A stretch of DNA of 64,000 nucleotides from CAYMCO01 sp964388955. Lineage in GTDB: Bacteria; Chloroflexota; Anaerolineae; Anaerolineales; E44-bin32. The stretch covers positions 17,554 to 81,553 of the forward strand of contig CAYMCO010000024.1 in assembly GCA_964388955.1 (NCBI GenBank), given 5' to 3'. The notes beneath the pieces are model-generated. The model searched no databases. It was not told the origin of the DNA and was given only the letters and a program-made list of their open reading frames with translations. Positions 25,432 through 34,780 of this stretch are shown here, piece after piece (the stretch's first letter is position 1; every line of letters starts with the position of its first letter). The position numbers and the translations under genes were made by a program.

Positions 25432-26343
25432 ATGACGACTGTCAGCATCCCCAAGCGGCTGATGGGGATCCTGCCCAGGGCGGAGGTCGAGCCCGGATCG
25501 ACGGTCTGGTATTTCAAGCGCGATCGGATCGCGATGATCAGCCTGGCCGTGATCCTGATCATGGCCCTGCTGGCCGTCTTCGCGCCCGCGATCACACCCT
25601 ATCCGGCGCAAGGCCGGGGCGAACCGAACATCATCGATAAGCTGCTGCCGCCGAGCCCGGCGCATATCTTCGGAACTGATCCATTGGGGCGGGATGTGCT
25701 GGCGCGCGTGCTCTTCGGCGCACGCACCTCGCTGCTGGCAGGGGTGGCGATTGTGGGCATCTCTGTGGTGGTCGGCACAGTCTTGGGGGCGCTGGCGGGC
25801 TTTTTCGGGGGCTGGGTGGACGAGGTCATCATGCGCATCACCGACATCTTCCTGGCCTTCCCGCCGCTGCTGCTGGCAATGACCGTGGCGGCTGTGCTCG
25901 ATCCGAGCCTGTTCAACGCCATCCTGTCCATCACCCTGACCTGGTGGCCCTGGTACACACGCCTGGCGCGAGCCCAGGCGATCTCTGTGCGCGAGCGGGA
26001 CTATGTCAAGGCGGCCCGCGGCATCGGTGTGAGCGATCCGACCATTATCCGCCGCCATATCCTGCCAAACATAATCACCCCCATCCTGGTCCAGGGCACC
26101 CTGGATCTGGGGGCGGCCATCCTGACCGTCAGCGCGCTCAGCTTCCTCGGATTGGGCGTGCCGCCTCCAACGGCGGACTGGGGTTCGATGGTGCGAGAAG
26201 GCCGCACGTACATCCAAAACGGACGCTGGTGGATCCCCACATTCCCGGGCTTGGCGCTGTTCGTGACCACCATGGCTTTCAACTTGCTGGGGGACGGCAT
26301 TCAGGTGGTGACCAACCCGCGCGCCCGAGGGGAGACGCAGTGA
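25432..26343 (+). CDS. Dpp/Opp-type ABC transporter permease 2
   Basis: A 303-aa permease of the DppC/OppC family: an N-terminal helix (IAMISLAVILIMALLAVFAP), HIFGTDPLGRDVLARVLFGA, which is diagnostic for this family, and the EAA loop AARGIGVSDPTIIRRHILPN. It starts 2 bp after the previous stop and its own stop overlaps the ATG of the next gene, so the cassette is tightly coupled. Confidence 0.9.
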   Translation: MTTVSIPKRLMGILPRAEVEPGSTVWYFKRDRIAMISLAVILIMALLAVFAPAITPYPAQGRGEPNIIDKLLPPSPAHIFGTDPLGRDVLARVLFGARTSLLAGVAIVGISVVVGTVLGALAGFFGGWVDEVIMRITDIFLAFPPLLLAMTVAAVLDPSLFNAILSITLTWWPWYTRLARAQAISVRERDYVKAARGIGVSDPTIIRRHILPNIITPILVQGTLDLGAAILTVSALSFLGLGVPPPTADWGSMVREGRTYIQNGRWWIPTFPGLALFVTTMAFNLLGDGIQVVTNPRARGETQ

Positions 26344-27335
26344 TGCCGGACCCTCTGCTTTCTGTAGAGGATCTGCGCGTCGTCTTCCCTACGCCCCATG
26401 GCGAGGTGCACGCGGTATCGGGAGTCAGCTTCGATGTCCCGCGCGGGGGAATCTTCGGCATCGTTGGTGAATCGGGCTGCGGCAAGACGGTCACCGGCCG
26501 GTCCATCCTGCGCATCGTCCCCCCTCCCGGCAGGATCGCCGCCGGCAGGATCGTCTTCAACGGGCACGATTTGCTGCAGGAAAGCGAGCACGGAATGCGC
26601 CAGATTCGCGGCCGACGGATCGCGATGGTGTTTCAGGATCCGGCGACTGCCCTGAATCCGCTGTTCACCATCGGGGCGCAGCTCGAGGCCATCATGAAGC
26701 GCCACAAGATCGCCTCGGGGAGCCAATTGAGAGACCGGGAGACGGAGATCCTGGCGGATCTGGGGCTTCCAGACCCTGCGGATCTGCTGAAGACTTATCC
26801 CCACCAGTTGTCCGGCGGAATGCAGCAGCGAGCGATGATCGCCATGGCGCTTTCCACGGAGCCCGACCTGATTATCGCGGATGAGCCCACCTCGGCCCTG
26901 GATGTGACCATTCAGTCCCAGATTCTGGAGCTGTTGGTGCGCCTCCGTGAGGAACGGGGCGTGACGATTATCATGATCACCCACGACCTCGGGGTCGTGG
27001 CGGAGACCTGCGATGAGGTGGCGGTGTTCTACTTGGGCAAGATCGCCGAGCAGGGCTCCGTGCGCGACATTTTCCACCGCACCAAGCACCCTTATACGGC
27101 GGGCTTGATGGCCGCGCTGCCGAATCCACAGCGCTGGGGGAAGGCGCTGATGGCCATCCCCGGGTCGGTGCCCACTGGCATTGATGTTCTGCCGGGCTGT
27201 GCCTTCGAGCCCCGCTGCGCCGAACGGATGGAGATCTGCTCCCAGGCGATGCCGCAGGAGGTTGAGGTGGAGACCCGGCACCGGGTGTCCTGCTATCTGT
27301 ACACGCGGGAGCGGGCGCTGGAGGCGGGCGAGTGA
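26343..27335 (+). CDS. Dpp/Opp-type ABC transporter ATPase 1
   Basis: About 330 aa of the DppD/OppD family: Walker A GESGCGKT, signature LSGGMQQRAMIAMAL, Walker B DLIIADEPTSALD and the C-terminal oligopeptide-transporter extension with a cysteine-rich segment (PGCAFEPRCAERMEIC), which in this family can hold a 4Fe-4S cluster. The start is the ATG at 26343, overlapping the preceding TGA; the longer upstream frame is a shadow of the permease gene. Confidence 0.9.
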   Translation: MPDPLLSVEDLRVVFPTPHGEVHAVSGVSFDVPRGGIFGIVGESGCGKTVTGRSILRIVPPPGRIAAGRIVFNGHDLLQESEHGMRQIRGRRIAMVFQDPATALNPLFTIGAQLEAIMKRHKIASGSQLRDRETEILADLGLPDPADLLKTYPHQLSGGMQQRAMIAMALSTEPDLIIADEPTSALDVTIQSQILELLVRLREERGVTIIMITHDLGVVAETCDEVAVFYLGKIAEQGSVRDIFHRTKHPYTAGLMAALPNPQRWGKALMAIPGSVPTGIDVLPGCAFEPRCAERMEICSQAMPQEVEVETRHRVSCYLYTRERALEAGE

Positions 27336-28312
27336 GTGCGGGCAGGGAGGTACTGCTGGATATCCGCGGACTCACCATGGATTATGTCTCATCGAGCGGC
27401 CTGTTCGGCCGCGACGAGCGCCGGGTTCGAGTGTTGGAGGATCTGAACCTGCAGATCTACCGCGGTGAGACACTGGGGGTGGTGGGCGAATCCGGGTGCG
27501 GAAAGACCACCCTGGCCAACTGCGTGGCGCGTTTCGTCAAGCCCAGCGCGGGGCAGGTGATCTTCGATGGTCGTGACCTCCTGAGCCTGGACCATAGCAG
27601 CCTGCGCAGAGTGCGCAGCGAAATGCAGATGGTCTTCCAGAATCCCTTCAACTCGCTCAACCCGCGCATGGAAGTGGTGGATTTGGTGGCCGAGCCGCTG
27701 CGTACGCACACGGATCTGCGAGGCAAGAGCTTGAGAGGTCGGGTGCTGGAGCTGCTGCAGGAGGTAGGTCTGGGTGCGGAGCATATGGATCGCCATCCGC
27801 ACGAGCTGAGCGGCGGGCAGGCACAGCGCGTGGCCCTCGCGCGCGCCCTGGCATTGAACCCCAGGCTTTTGCTGCTGGATGAGCCCACCTCTGCCCTCGA
27901 CGTCTCTGTGCAGGCGCAGATCGTCAATCTGCTCGAATCTCTGCAGGCGGATCACGATCTAACCTATATGTTCATATCGCACGGGCTGGGTGTGGTGCAG
28001 CACATCAGCGATTGCATTGCGGTGCTCTACTTGGGGGAGGTGGTTGAACTCGCCCCCCGCGATCAGATCTTCCAGACGCCGAAGCATCCATACACGCAGG
28101 CTTTGTTTTCGGCGACGCCCATACCAGATCCCGACAGCGGCAAAGAGCGCATCGTCCTGGAGGGGAATGTTCCCAGCCCGGCGGATCCACCACCGGGGTG
28201 CCGTTTCCACACCCGGTGCCCGGAGGTGATGGATGTATGCCGGGAGGTGAAGCCCTGGGCGACGACGGTGGAAAAGGGGCATTGGGCGACCTGCCACCTG
28301 CTGGTTGGATAG
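27332..28312 (+). CDS. Dpp/Opp-type ABC transporter ATPase 2
   Basis: A 326-aa DppF/OppF-type ATPase: Walker A GESGCGKTT, signature LSGGQAQRVALARAL, Walker B LLLLDEPTSALD, and the C-terminal PPPGCRFHTRCPEVMDVC cysteine-rich extension. The GTG start overlaps the preceding stop as GTGA. Together with ATPase 1 it would drive the two permeases as a heterodimer. Confidence 0.9.
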   Translation: MSAGREVLLDIRGLTMDYVSSSGLFGRDERRVRVLEDLNLQIYRGETLGVVGESGCGKTTLANCVARFVKPSAGQVIFDGRDLLSLDHSSLRRVRSEMQMVFQNPFNSLNPRMEVVDLVAEPLRTHTDLRGKSLRGRVLELLQEVGLGAEHMDRHPHELSGGQAQRVALARALALNPRLLLLDEPTSALDVSVQAQIVNLLESLQADHDLTYMFISHGLGVVQHISDCIAVLYLGEVVELAPRDQIFQTPKHPYTQALFSATPIPDPDSGKERIVLEGNVPSPADPPPGCRFHTRCPEVMDVCREVKPWATTVEKGHWATCHLLVG

Positions 28313-28615
28313 GGGGGCGACACTGCTATCCATAGGGGAAGGGGCCGGGGGCCCGGATGCATGCATATCACTCTAACCCGCAATTAGGGGCTGGTGCCGG
28401 GGAGCCCGCCTGACACTGTCGCATCAGGGTGCCAGGGAAAACCGGCTGGCCCGGTCGCGCCGGGCCGAGTGCGCCGGCAGGCGAACGGCTGCCCCCGTCT
28501 CGGGGGCAGCCTAGAGACGATCTCTCCATGATCTATGGAAAGGAGGACCAAGGGAGGCAAGAACAACAATATGATGCAGATCCACGACGAAACCGAAGTT
28601 CAGGAGAAGATGGAA
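28313..28615. other. Spacer between ATPase and binding-protein genes
   Basis: About 300 bp without a gene. The notable element is the perfect hairpin at 28487-28511. Such spacers often separate the highly expressed binding protein from the rest of a transporter operon. Confidence 0.5.
28487..28511 (+). terminator. Perfect 10-bp hairpin, possible attenuator or mRNA stabiliser
   Basis: GGCTGCCCCC and GGGGGCAGCC flank a GTCTC loop. There is no U-tract, so it is more likely a partial terminator or a processing/stability element that raises binding-protein mRNA relative to the upstream ATPases. Confidence 0.4.
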
Positions 28616-30256
28616 ATGAAAGCAAAGCGGACACTCTTTATTGGTCTCAGTATGATCGTGACGGCGGCATTTCTGCTGGCGGCGTGCGGCGGAGCGACGC
28701 CCGTCCCGCCGGAGGTCGCGCCCGCCACGGCTGGGTCGGCGGAGACGGAGGCGGCTCCGCCACCGACCGAAGCGCCCGCGGCCGCGACGGAAGCCCCGCC
28801 GACGGAGAATGTGCTCACCTATATCTACCCGCGCATCATCAGCGAGTTGGATCCCAGCCTGGTGCTCTCCTCGGAAAACAACATCATGTGGAATGTCTGG
28901 GGCAACCTGACATTATGGGATCCGGACGAGGGCGTGGTGCCCTTTATTGCCGATTCGTGGGAATCCAACGGGGACGCGACGGTATGGACGTTCAAGCTGC
29001 ACGAGGGGGTCAAATGCCATGACGGCAGCGATTTCACGGCCGAGGATGTGAAGTTCTCCTGGGAACGCACCATTGACGCCGGTGCGCTGGCGTATGTCTT
29101 CGCCATGGTGGATAGCGTGGAGGCGGTCGACCCGCTCACCGTCCAAGTCAACCTGAGCTACCCCTTCAAGATGGATGCCAACGCGGCCAACTCCTGGGGC
29201 CCTTACTTGATGTGCCGGAACGTGGCAGACAAGCCTCCCGAATGGTTCGGCGCGGGCAACGAGAACGGGGTCGGCCCGTATGTGATCGACAGCTTTGAGC
29301 CGGGCCAACGCATGGTGCTGAAGAAGTTTGACGGCTGGTTTGGCCAATGGCCGGAGGGCAGTTTTGACACGGTGGTGATCGAAATGGTGGAGGACCCCGC
29401 CGTGCGCGTCCAGATGCTGCGCGGGGGCGAAGGGGATATCGCATGGGGAATCTCGTACGACGACTTCGATTCTCTCAACGCTTCCGGTATGGTGAACGCC
29501 TTTGGCATCCCTGCCTTCCAGCAGCTCCAGTGGCATTTCAACACCCGACGGCCGCCGCTGGATAGCCTGCAGGTGCGGCAAGCGCTGGCCTATTCCTTCC
29601 CCTATGAGCAGGCTGCGCTGGGCACCTTTGGCGGGTTCGGGGTGATCGCCCAAGGGGCAGTGCCGCGAATCCAGTGGGATCCGCCCGTTACGACCGAGAC
29701 CTACACCTACGATCTGGAGAAGGCGGGTGAGCTTCTCACCGCTGCGGGCATTCCCGAGGGCACGACCTTGCGCCTCGGGGTGGAGGTCAATGCGATAGAG
29801 GAGATCAAGACTGCTGAGCTGTGGCAGGCGGAGCTGGCCAAGCTCGGAATCAACCTGGTCATCGAGAAGATCACCTCTTCCGTGCGCTGGGACGAGGTCT
29901 ACAATCCAGATACCGAATTCGATATCATGCTCATGCACATGATCATCGGGTTCGACTCGCCCAATGAATATCTGGGGTCCCTGTGGCACAGCGGCTGGAC
30001 GTGGTACCCATTCTCCGGCTTCGACAGCGCCGATTTCAACTCGCTTGTGGAGGAGGCGCTATCGCTCGAAGCGGTGGACAAGGCGGAATCCGACCGTATG
30101 TACCAAGAGGCCGAGCAGATCCTTTTCGACGACGCCGTCGCCGTCTTCGCGCTCGATCTGCCGCAGGACTGGGCGGTGGCCACCGATCTGGGCGGCTTCA
30201 AGCCCAACCCGCTCTACGGATACGATGTGTTCTTCTGGCAGTTGTATCGTCAGTGA
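28616..30256 (+). CDS. Dpp/Opp-type (family 5) solute-binding lipoprotein
   Basis: About 546 aa. A lipoprotein signal (KAKRTLFIGLSMIVTAAF then LLAACGG lipobox) is followed by a Pro/Ala/Glu/Thr-rich linker and a family 5 extracellular binding domain (FKLHEGVKCHDGSDFTAEDV, VKFSWERT, ENGVGPYVIDSF, RQALAYSFPYEQA). I chose the ATG at 28616, 9 nt after AGGAG; in-frame ATGs upstream (28535, 28571) would place non-signal residues before the signal peptide. Such proteins bind peptides, nickel complexes, opines or other amino compounds. The adjacent amidinotransferases suggest an arginine- or guanidino-containing ligand, by inference only. Confidence 0.85.
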   Translation: MKAKRTLFIGLSMIVTAAFLLAACGGATPVPPEVAPATAGSAETEAAPPPTEAPAAATEAPPTENVLTYIYPRIISELDPSLVLSSENNIMWNVWGNLTLWDPDEGVVPFIADSWESNGDATVWTFKLHEGVKCHDGSDFTAEDVKFSWERTIDAGALAYVFAMVDSVEAVDPLTVQVNLSYPFKMDANAANSWGPYLMCRNVADKPPEWFGAGNENGVGPYVIDSFEPGQRMVLKKFDGWFGQWPEGSFDTVVIEMVEDPAVRVQMLRGGEGDIAWGISYDDFDSLNASGMVNAFGIPAFQQLQWHFNTRRPPLDSLQVRQALAYSFPYEQAALGTFGGFGVIAQGAVPRIQWDPPVTTETYTYDLEKAGELLTAAGIPEGTTLRLGVEVNAIEEIKTAELWQAELAKLGINLVIEKITSSVRWDEVYNPDTEFDIMLMHMIIGFDSPNEYLGSLWHSGWTWYPFSGFDSADFNSLVEEALSLEAVDKAESDRMYQEAEQILFDDAVAVFALDLPQDWAVATDLGGFKPNPLYGYDVFFWQLYRQ

Positions 30257-30918
30257 GTTTGTAGTAGAAGCTGTTCTTTGTGGCGTGGGGGCAGAGGCCC
30301 CCACGCCCGCCTCTAGGGCGGTGGCCATGAGTTGGTGATCTGGCCCACGAGATCCGCCGGGCCAGTGAGCATCACGATACCGGTCTATGCCACGAGCATC
30401 ATTCCAAGATGATGGAAATCACTTTTGCTGGTTGCAAGATGTTGCTAAACTAGTGGGGATTCATTGAATGTTCCACAAAGCCTCGGGCCCTTCCGCAGAA
30501 GAACCCAATTGGGGGTGGGGTGATACCATCCGGGGCTTGACGCGGCGACGAGTTTGAGCTAATCAGGTGAAGAAAGCCGAGCGGGGGTAAGGCGACGGCC
30601 TGCGGGGGGTGGAAGGCGCATACCGGGGATCCGCGCCTTTCACATCGAGACGCAATGATCTTGCTTCGATGGAGCAATTTGAATAACGGGTTCAAGGTCC
30701 CGGGGGTTTTTGCGCCTTCCGCTGGCTCGGCGGATGGCTGATTCGCGGCGGTTGCACGGCCCGGGCACTGGTGCGCCCGGATTCATGCCCGCTGAAGCTT
30801 CGGCGGGAGGTTTCTCCGTCTCGGCCTCGAACTCGGCCCGGGCGGCCGGAAGACCGACTGTGAATCGTGCGCTGGGAATCTGAGAGCTGGGAAATCAATC
30901 GGTTGAAAGAGAGGGAAG
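30257..30918. other. Intergenic region upstream of the amidinotransferase triplet
   Basis: About 660 bp with no convincing gene. It contains the hairpin at 30282-30307 and a small palindrome ATTCATTGAAT at 30459-30469 in an AT-rich patch that could hold a promoter for the three amidinotransferase genes; no clean -35/-10 pair was found. Confidence 0.4.
30282..30307 (+). terminator. Strong hairpin after the binding-protein gene
   Basis: An 11-bp perfect stem GGCGTGGGGGC/GCCCCCACGCC with a 4-nt AGAG loop lies 25 bp after the stop codon. A U-tract is lacking, so termination efficiency is uncertain, but the position fits the end of the transporter operon. Confidence 0.5.
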
Positions 30919-32082
30919 ATGCCGAAGATCGTCAACTGCTGGAATGAATGGGATCCGCTGAAGCGTGTGATATTGGGGGTGCCGGACGGGACGGTGCTCT
31001 CGGCCCCGGAACCGGCCGTGGTGCATGACTCCCCGCGCGGCGGTTTTCCGGCCGGGCGATATGGCCCCTTTCCTCAGGAGATGGTGGCCAAAGCACGCGA
31101 ACAGATGAACGCTTTTGCCAAGATCTTGGAGGATCGTGGGGTGACCGTCGACCGGCCGACGCCCATCGATTTCAACCAACAAGTGTCGACCCCGGATTGG
31201 GTGCAGCAGAACATGCGTGGTTGCATGCCCCCGAGGGATGTGTTGCTGCCAGTGGGGGAGGAAATCATGGAGACCACCATGTCGCTGCGGTCCCGCTGGT
31301 ACGAATACCTGGCCTATCGACCAATCCTGGAAGGGTACTTCCGCGATGACCCGGATTTTGTCTGGACTGCCGCTCCCAAGCCCCGATTGACAGAAGACAC
31401 CTATGAGCGGAACTATTGGGACAACTTCCGCAACCACTGGACGGATGCTGAGAAAGAGGTGCGCCATCTCGGGCGGAAATGGGTGCTGACCGACAAGGAG
31501 CCGTGTTTCGACGCTGCGGACGCGGCCCGCTGCGGGAAGGACATCTTTTGGATGGCTTCCTCGGTCTCCAATGCGCTGGGAATCGACTGGGTGAAGCGCC
31601 ACTTCGGACGCAGGGGCCTCCGGGTGCACGTGGTTCAATTTGCCTCAGGCAATGGTTACTTCCATCCCTGGCATATTGATATCGAGTTCACCGTGCTTCG
31701 GCCGGGCTTGGCGGTCTATAACCCGGATCTGTATCCCATTGTCCCGGAGCTCAAACTGCTGCTGGAAATGAACGATTGGAAGTTGATCCCCGCCGCGCGG
31801 CCGGTGAGGGAATATGACTGTTCGCCCTCACTGTGCGGTGGGGAGGGTAACGGCACGTCGTGGATTTCCATGAACACCTTTTCGATCGATCCGGAGACGA
31901 TCTGCGTGGAGGCCGGGGAGACGCCGTACATGGAGCAGTTGGACAAGCTGGGATTCAATGTGATCCCCGTGGAGTTCGACGCGGTCTATCCTCTAGGGGG
32001 GGAGCTGCACTGCTCGACCGTGGATGTCTACCGTGAGGGGAGTTGCGAGGATTACTTTCCCAAGCAGATCCCCGGGTTCTAG
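30919..32082 (+). CDS. Glycine amidinotransferase-like enzyme 2
   Basis: 387 aa, same family as copy 1. The triad residues are D198 (CFDAADAARCGKDIF), H252 (PWHID) and C365 (GGELHCSTVDV); PRD (D106) and ISMN are also kept. It has AMNAFAKILEDRGVTVDRP-type spacing identical to copies 3 and 4 and an insertion before the catalytic histidine (ASGNGYFHP), as in copy 1 (DEHEHP). The motif ETTMSLRSRWYEY differs from the human EAPMAWRSRFFEY. The ribosome binding site is GAGAGGGAAG. It is first of three consecutive amidinotransferase genes 100 and 71 bp apart. Acceptor amine unknown. Confidence 0.9.
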   Translation: MPKIVNCWNEWDPLKRVILGVPDGTVLSAPEPAVVHDSPRGGFPAGRYGPFPQEMVAKAREQMNAFAKILEDRGVTVDRPTPIDFNQQVSTPDWVQQNMRGCMPPRDVLLPVGEEIMETTMSLRSRWYEYLAYRPILEGYFRDDPDFVWTAAPKPRLTEDTYERNYWDNFRNHWTDAEKEVRHLGRKWVLTDKEPCFDAADAARCGKDIFWMASSVSNALGIDWVKRHFGRRGLRVHVVQFASGNGYFHPWHIDIEFTVLRPGLAVYNPDLYPIVPELKLLLEMNDWKLIPAARPVREYDCSPSLCGGEGNGTSWISMNTFSIDPETICVEAGETPYMEQLDKLGFNVIPVEFDAVYPLGGELHCSTVDVYREGSCEDYFPKQIPGF

Positions 32083-32182
32083 GCTGTGGAGTCGGGGGCG
32101 GCCGCGGGTTGTGGAAGGGGTGCGGGCGCCGAGAGCTGCGCCATGGGGGATGTCTGAAACTTGAACAAACAAGGGAGTCGGC

Positions 32183-33316
32183 ATGCCAAGAATCGTGAAC
32201 TCATGGAATGAATGGGACCCGCTGAAGCGGGTGATCGTGGGCCGGACAGACGTTGGGGGCATGCTCCCCCAGCCGGAGCCGGGAGCTGTAATCGGGCCCA
32301 TGGTTGGTCTGGGCTTCGACGAGTGGCGCCCATTTCCCGAGCAGGTAGTGGCGGAGGCCACTGTGGAGATGGAGGCCTTTGTGAAAATGCTGCAGGCGCG
32401 AGGCATACAGGTGGACCGGCCGGGGGAGCTCGACCTGACGCAGACGGTGTGCACTCCCGACTGGCAGCACGAGGGCTTGTTCACACTCATGCCGCCGCGC
32501 GATATTCTCATGGCGGTGGGCTCTGAAATTCTGGAAGCGACTATGTCTCAACGCAGCCGCTGGTTCGAGTTCATCGCCTACCGTCCGATCCTCGAGACCT
32601 ACTTCAAAGAGGATCCCGGCTTTCAGTGGGAGGCCGCGCCCAAGCCCCGCCTGACCGAAAAATCCTATGAACCGGGGTTCTGGGAGAACTTCCACAATGT
32701 GTGGTCGGAGGAGGAGAAGCGGGCGCGCATGCGGCAGGGGAGGTTTAAGAACAGCGACGCGGAACCGCTCTTCGACGTGGCAGATGCCCTCCGCTGTGGC
32801 AAGGATATCTTCGTCCAGCTCTCTCTGCCCACGACCCGGTCCGGCATCGATTGGCTGCGGCGGCACCTGGAGCCAAAGGGCTTTCGGGTGCATGAGGTGC
32901 AGTTCAATACCACCAATCCGTGGCATATCGACACCACCGTCTTTTGCCCGCGCGAGGGCCTGCTGTTTCAGAACCCCAACTGGATGCCGCTTAGCGAGGG
33001 GTTCCATCAATTGTTCCGCCAGAACGGCTGGGAGATCGTGGAGTGCGCGCCGCCAGGGAGGACCGAGACCCACAAATACAGCTCTTCGAGCTTCTATCTT
33101 GGATACAACGTCTTTTCCTTGGATCCCGGGACCGTATGTGTGGAGGCGGCTGAGAAGCCGCTTATGGAGCAATTGGCTTCCTATGGAATCGAACCCATCC
33201 CCGTGGATTTCAACAATGTCTCTCCCTTCGGCGGAGGGCTGCACTGCGCGACGGTGGACGTGCATCGGGAGGGCGATTGCCAGGACTATTTTCCGAAACA
33301 GATCCAAGGCTATTAG
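32183..33316 (+). CDS. Glycine amidinotransferase-like enzyme 3
   Basis: 377 aa with the AGAT triad D198 (LFDVADALRCGKDIF), H248 (PWHID) and C355 (GGGLHCATVDV). This is the most divergent copy around the substrate pocket: the ISMN/LSMN segment is LGYN, and the RSQVTN-like segment is LSLPTT. These changes suggest a different acceptor, although the amidino-donor half of the site appears intact. The ribosome binding site is AGGGAG. It is the middle gene of the triplet. Confidence 0.9.
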   Translation: MPRIVNSWNEWDPLKRVIVGRTDVGGMLPQPEPGAVIGPMVGLGFDEWRPFPEQVVAEATVEMEAFVKMLQARGIQVDRPGELDLTQTVCTPDWQHEGLFTLMPPRDILMAVGSEILEATMSQRSRWFEFIAYRPILETYFKEDPGFQWEAAPKPRLTEKSYEPGFWENFHNVWSEEEKRARMRQGRFKNSDAEPLFDVADALRCGKDIFVQLSLPTTRSGIDWLRRHLEPKGFRVHEVQFNTTNPWHIDTTVFCPREGLLFQNPNWMPLSEGFHQLFRQNGWEIVECAPPGRTETHKYSSSSFYLGYNVFSLDPGTVCVEAAEKPLMEQLASYGIEPIPVDFNNVSPFGGGLHCATVDVHREGDCQDYFPKQIQGY

Positions 33317-33387
33317 CCATGGATCGAGGTCAATGAGAAATCGCCATCACCGGTCAAAGGCTGGAATCTGATGCGAAGGAGCAACTG

Positions 33388-34536
33388 ATGGCCGAAATTG
33401 TCAACTCGTGGAATGAATGGGATCCATTGACGCGTGTGATTGTGGGGCGGCCGGACGGCACCGTGCTGCAAGCGCCGGAGCCGGCAATCCTCTATGACGT
33501 GCCCGCCTGCCCCTATCCAAACTACGGACCGCTGCCCTCGGACAAGATCCAGCGCGCCCGAGAACAGATGGACCATTTCGTGGATGTGCTCGAGGCGCGC
33601 GGCGCGACGGTGGACCGGCCGACGCCCGTCAACTTCAACCAGCGCGTGACCACGCCCGATTGGGAGCAGGAGACCATGCGCGGCATCATGCCGCCACGCG
33701 ACCTGCTGCTGGCGATCGGGCCCGAAATCTTGGAAGCTACCATGTCGGAACGCGCCCGCTGGTTCGAGTATATCTGCTATCGGCCCATCCTGGAGGCATA
33801 TTTCAAGGGGGACCCAGATTTCATTTGGGAGGCGGCGCCCAAGCCGCGCCTGACCGAGGCTTCCTACGTGGAAGGCTACTGGGAAAAATACCGCAACGAG
33901 TGGTCAGACGAACAGAAAATGGAACGGGCACTGGCGCGCCAGTGGACGCTGACGGAGGTGGAGCCGCTTTTTGACGCGGCGGATATCGCCCGCTGCGGAA
34001 AGGATATTTTCATTCAGGCATCCTCCAAGACCAACGCCGGGGGCATCTCCTGGCTCAAGCGCCACTTTGAGCCCCAGGGCTTCCGGGTGCACGTGGTGCA
34101 GTTTGGCGGCAACCCGCGCCTGTGGCACATCGACGGGAATTACCTTCCCTTGTGCCCCGGTAAGGCGATCATCAACCCGGACTGGCCGCCCATCACGGAG
34201 GAGTTCGTTAAGCTGCATGAGATCAACGGTTGGGAACTGATCGAGGCCGCGCGCCCGACGCGCAAGAAGGGGGATCCGTGGTCGTATATCGACGGCCACA
34301 CAGGAGGGGAACTCTGGCTATCCATCAACACGTTGATGCTCGACCCCAAGACCATCTTCATTGAGGCCCAGGAGAGGGCTCACCAGGAATTGCTGGATGG
34401 CCTTGGCTTTGAGGTGATCGCCCTGCCGTTCGACGAGGTAGGGGCATTTGGCGGGTCCTTCCACTGCGCCACGGTGGACGTCTCCAGGGAAGGGAAGTGC
34501 GAGGACTACTTTCCGAAGCAGGTTCCGGGGTATTGA
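33388..34536 (+). CDS. Glycine amidinotransferase-like enzyme 4
   Basis: 382 aa with the AGAT triad D196 (LFDAADIARCGKDIF), H247 (LWHID) and C360 (GGSFHCATVDV). The substrate-pocket segment reads LSIN rather than LSMN, and the segment before it contains a unique DPWSYIDGHTGGE loop. The ribosome binding site is AAGGAG. It is the last of the triplet; the ECF transporter genes begin 244 bp downstream on the same strand. Confidence 0.9.
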   Translation: MAEIVNSWNEWDPLTRVIVGRPDGTVLQAPEPAILYDVPACPYPNYGPLPSDKIQRAREQMDHFVDVLEARGATVDRPTPVNFNQRVTTPDWEQETMRGIMPPRDLLLAIGPEILEATMSERARWFEYICYRPILEAYFKGDPDFIWEAAPKPRLTEASYVEGYWEKYRNEWSDEQKMERALARQWTLTEVEPLFDAADIARCGKDIFIQASSKTNAGGISWLKRHFEPQGFRVHVVQFGGNPRLWHIDGNYLPLCPGKAIINPDWPPITEEFVKLHEINGWELIEAARPTRKKGDPWSYIDGHTGGELWLSINTLMLDPKTIFIEAQERAHQELLDGLGFEVIALPFDEVGAFGGSFHCATVDVSREGKCEDYFPKQVPGY

Positions 34537-34780
34537 AAAAAGCCCATGAATCTGCCGGTTTCGTGTGTTTCTATGCTGTAGCGGCTGGAAATGTCAGCAA
34601 GAATCAGGAACCAGGAGGGGAATAGAGTGTTTTAGATAGTGGGCCGCAAGCCTGCATCAGGCAGAAGAACGTCGGAGAGCGGTATCGGGGCAGCAGTCGG
34701 CGTTATGGCACCATGGGGAAAAGAGCATCGCAATTGTGCATCGCAGGAATGCAGGCAAAGTGCTTGGATAAGGAGGAACG

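Noticed and set aside
30450..30898. Short minus-strand frames upstream of amidinotransferase 2
   Set aside because: They have no ribosome binding site or recognisable pattern and lie in a likely regulatory spacer.
34537..34780. Possible guanidine (ykkC) riboswitch in the ECF leader, suggested by GTCGGAGAGCGG
   Set aside because: The diagnostic TAGGGTTCCG, GGTCCGAGAG and ACACGG elements are not present together; only a weak partial match was seen.
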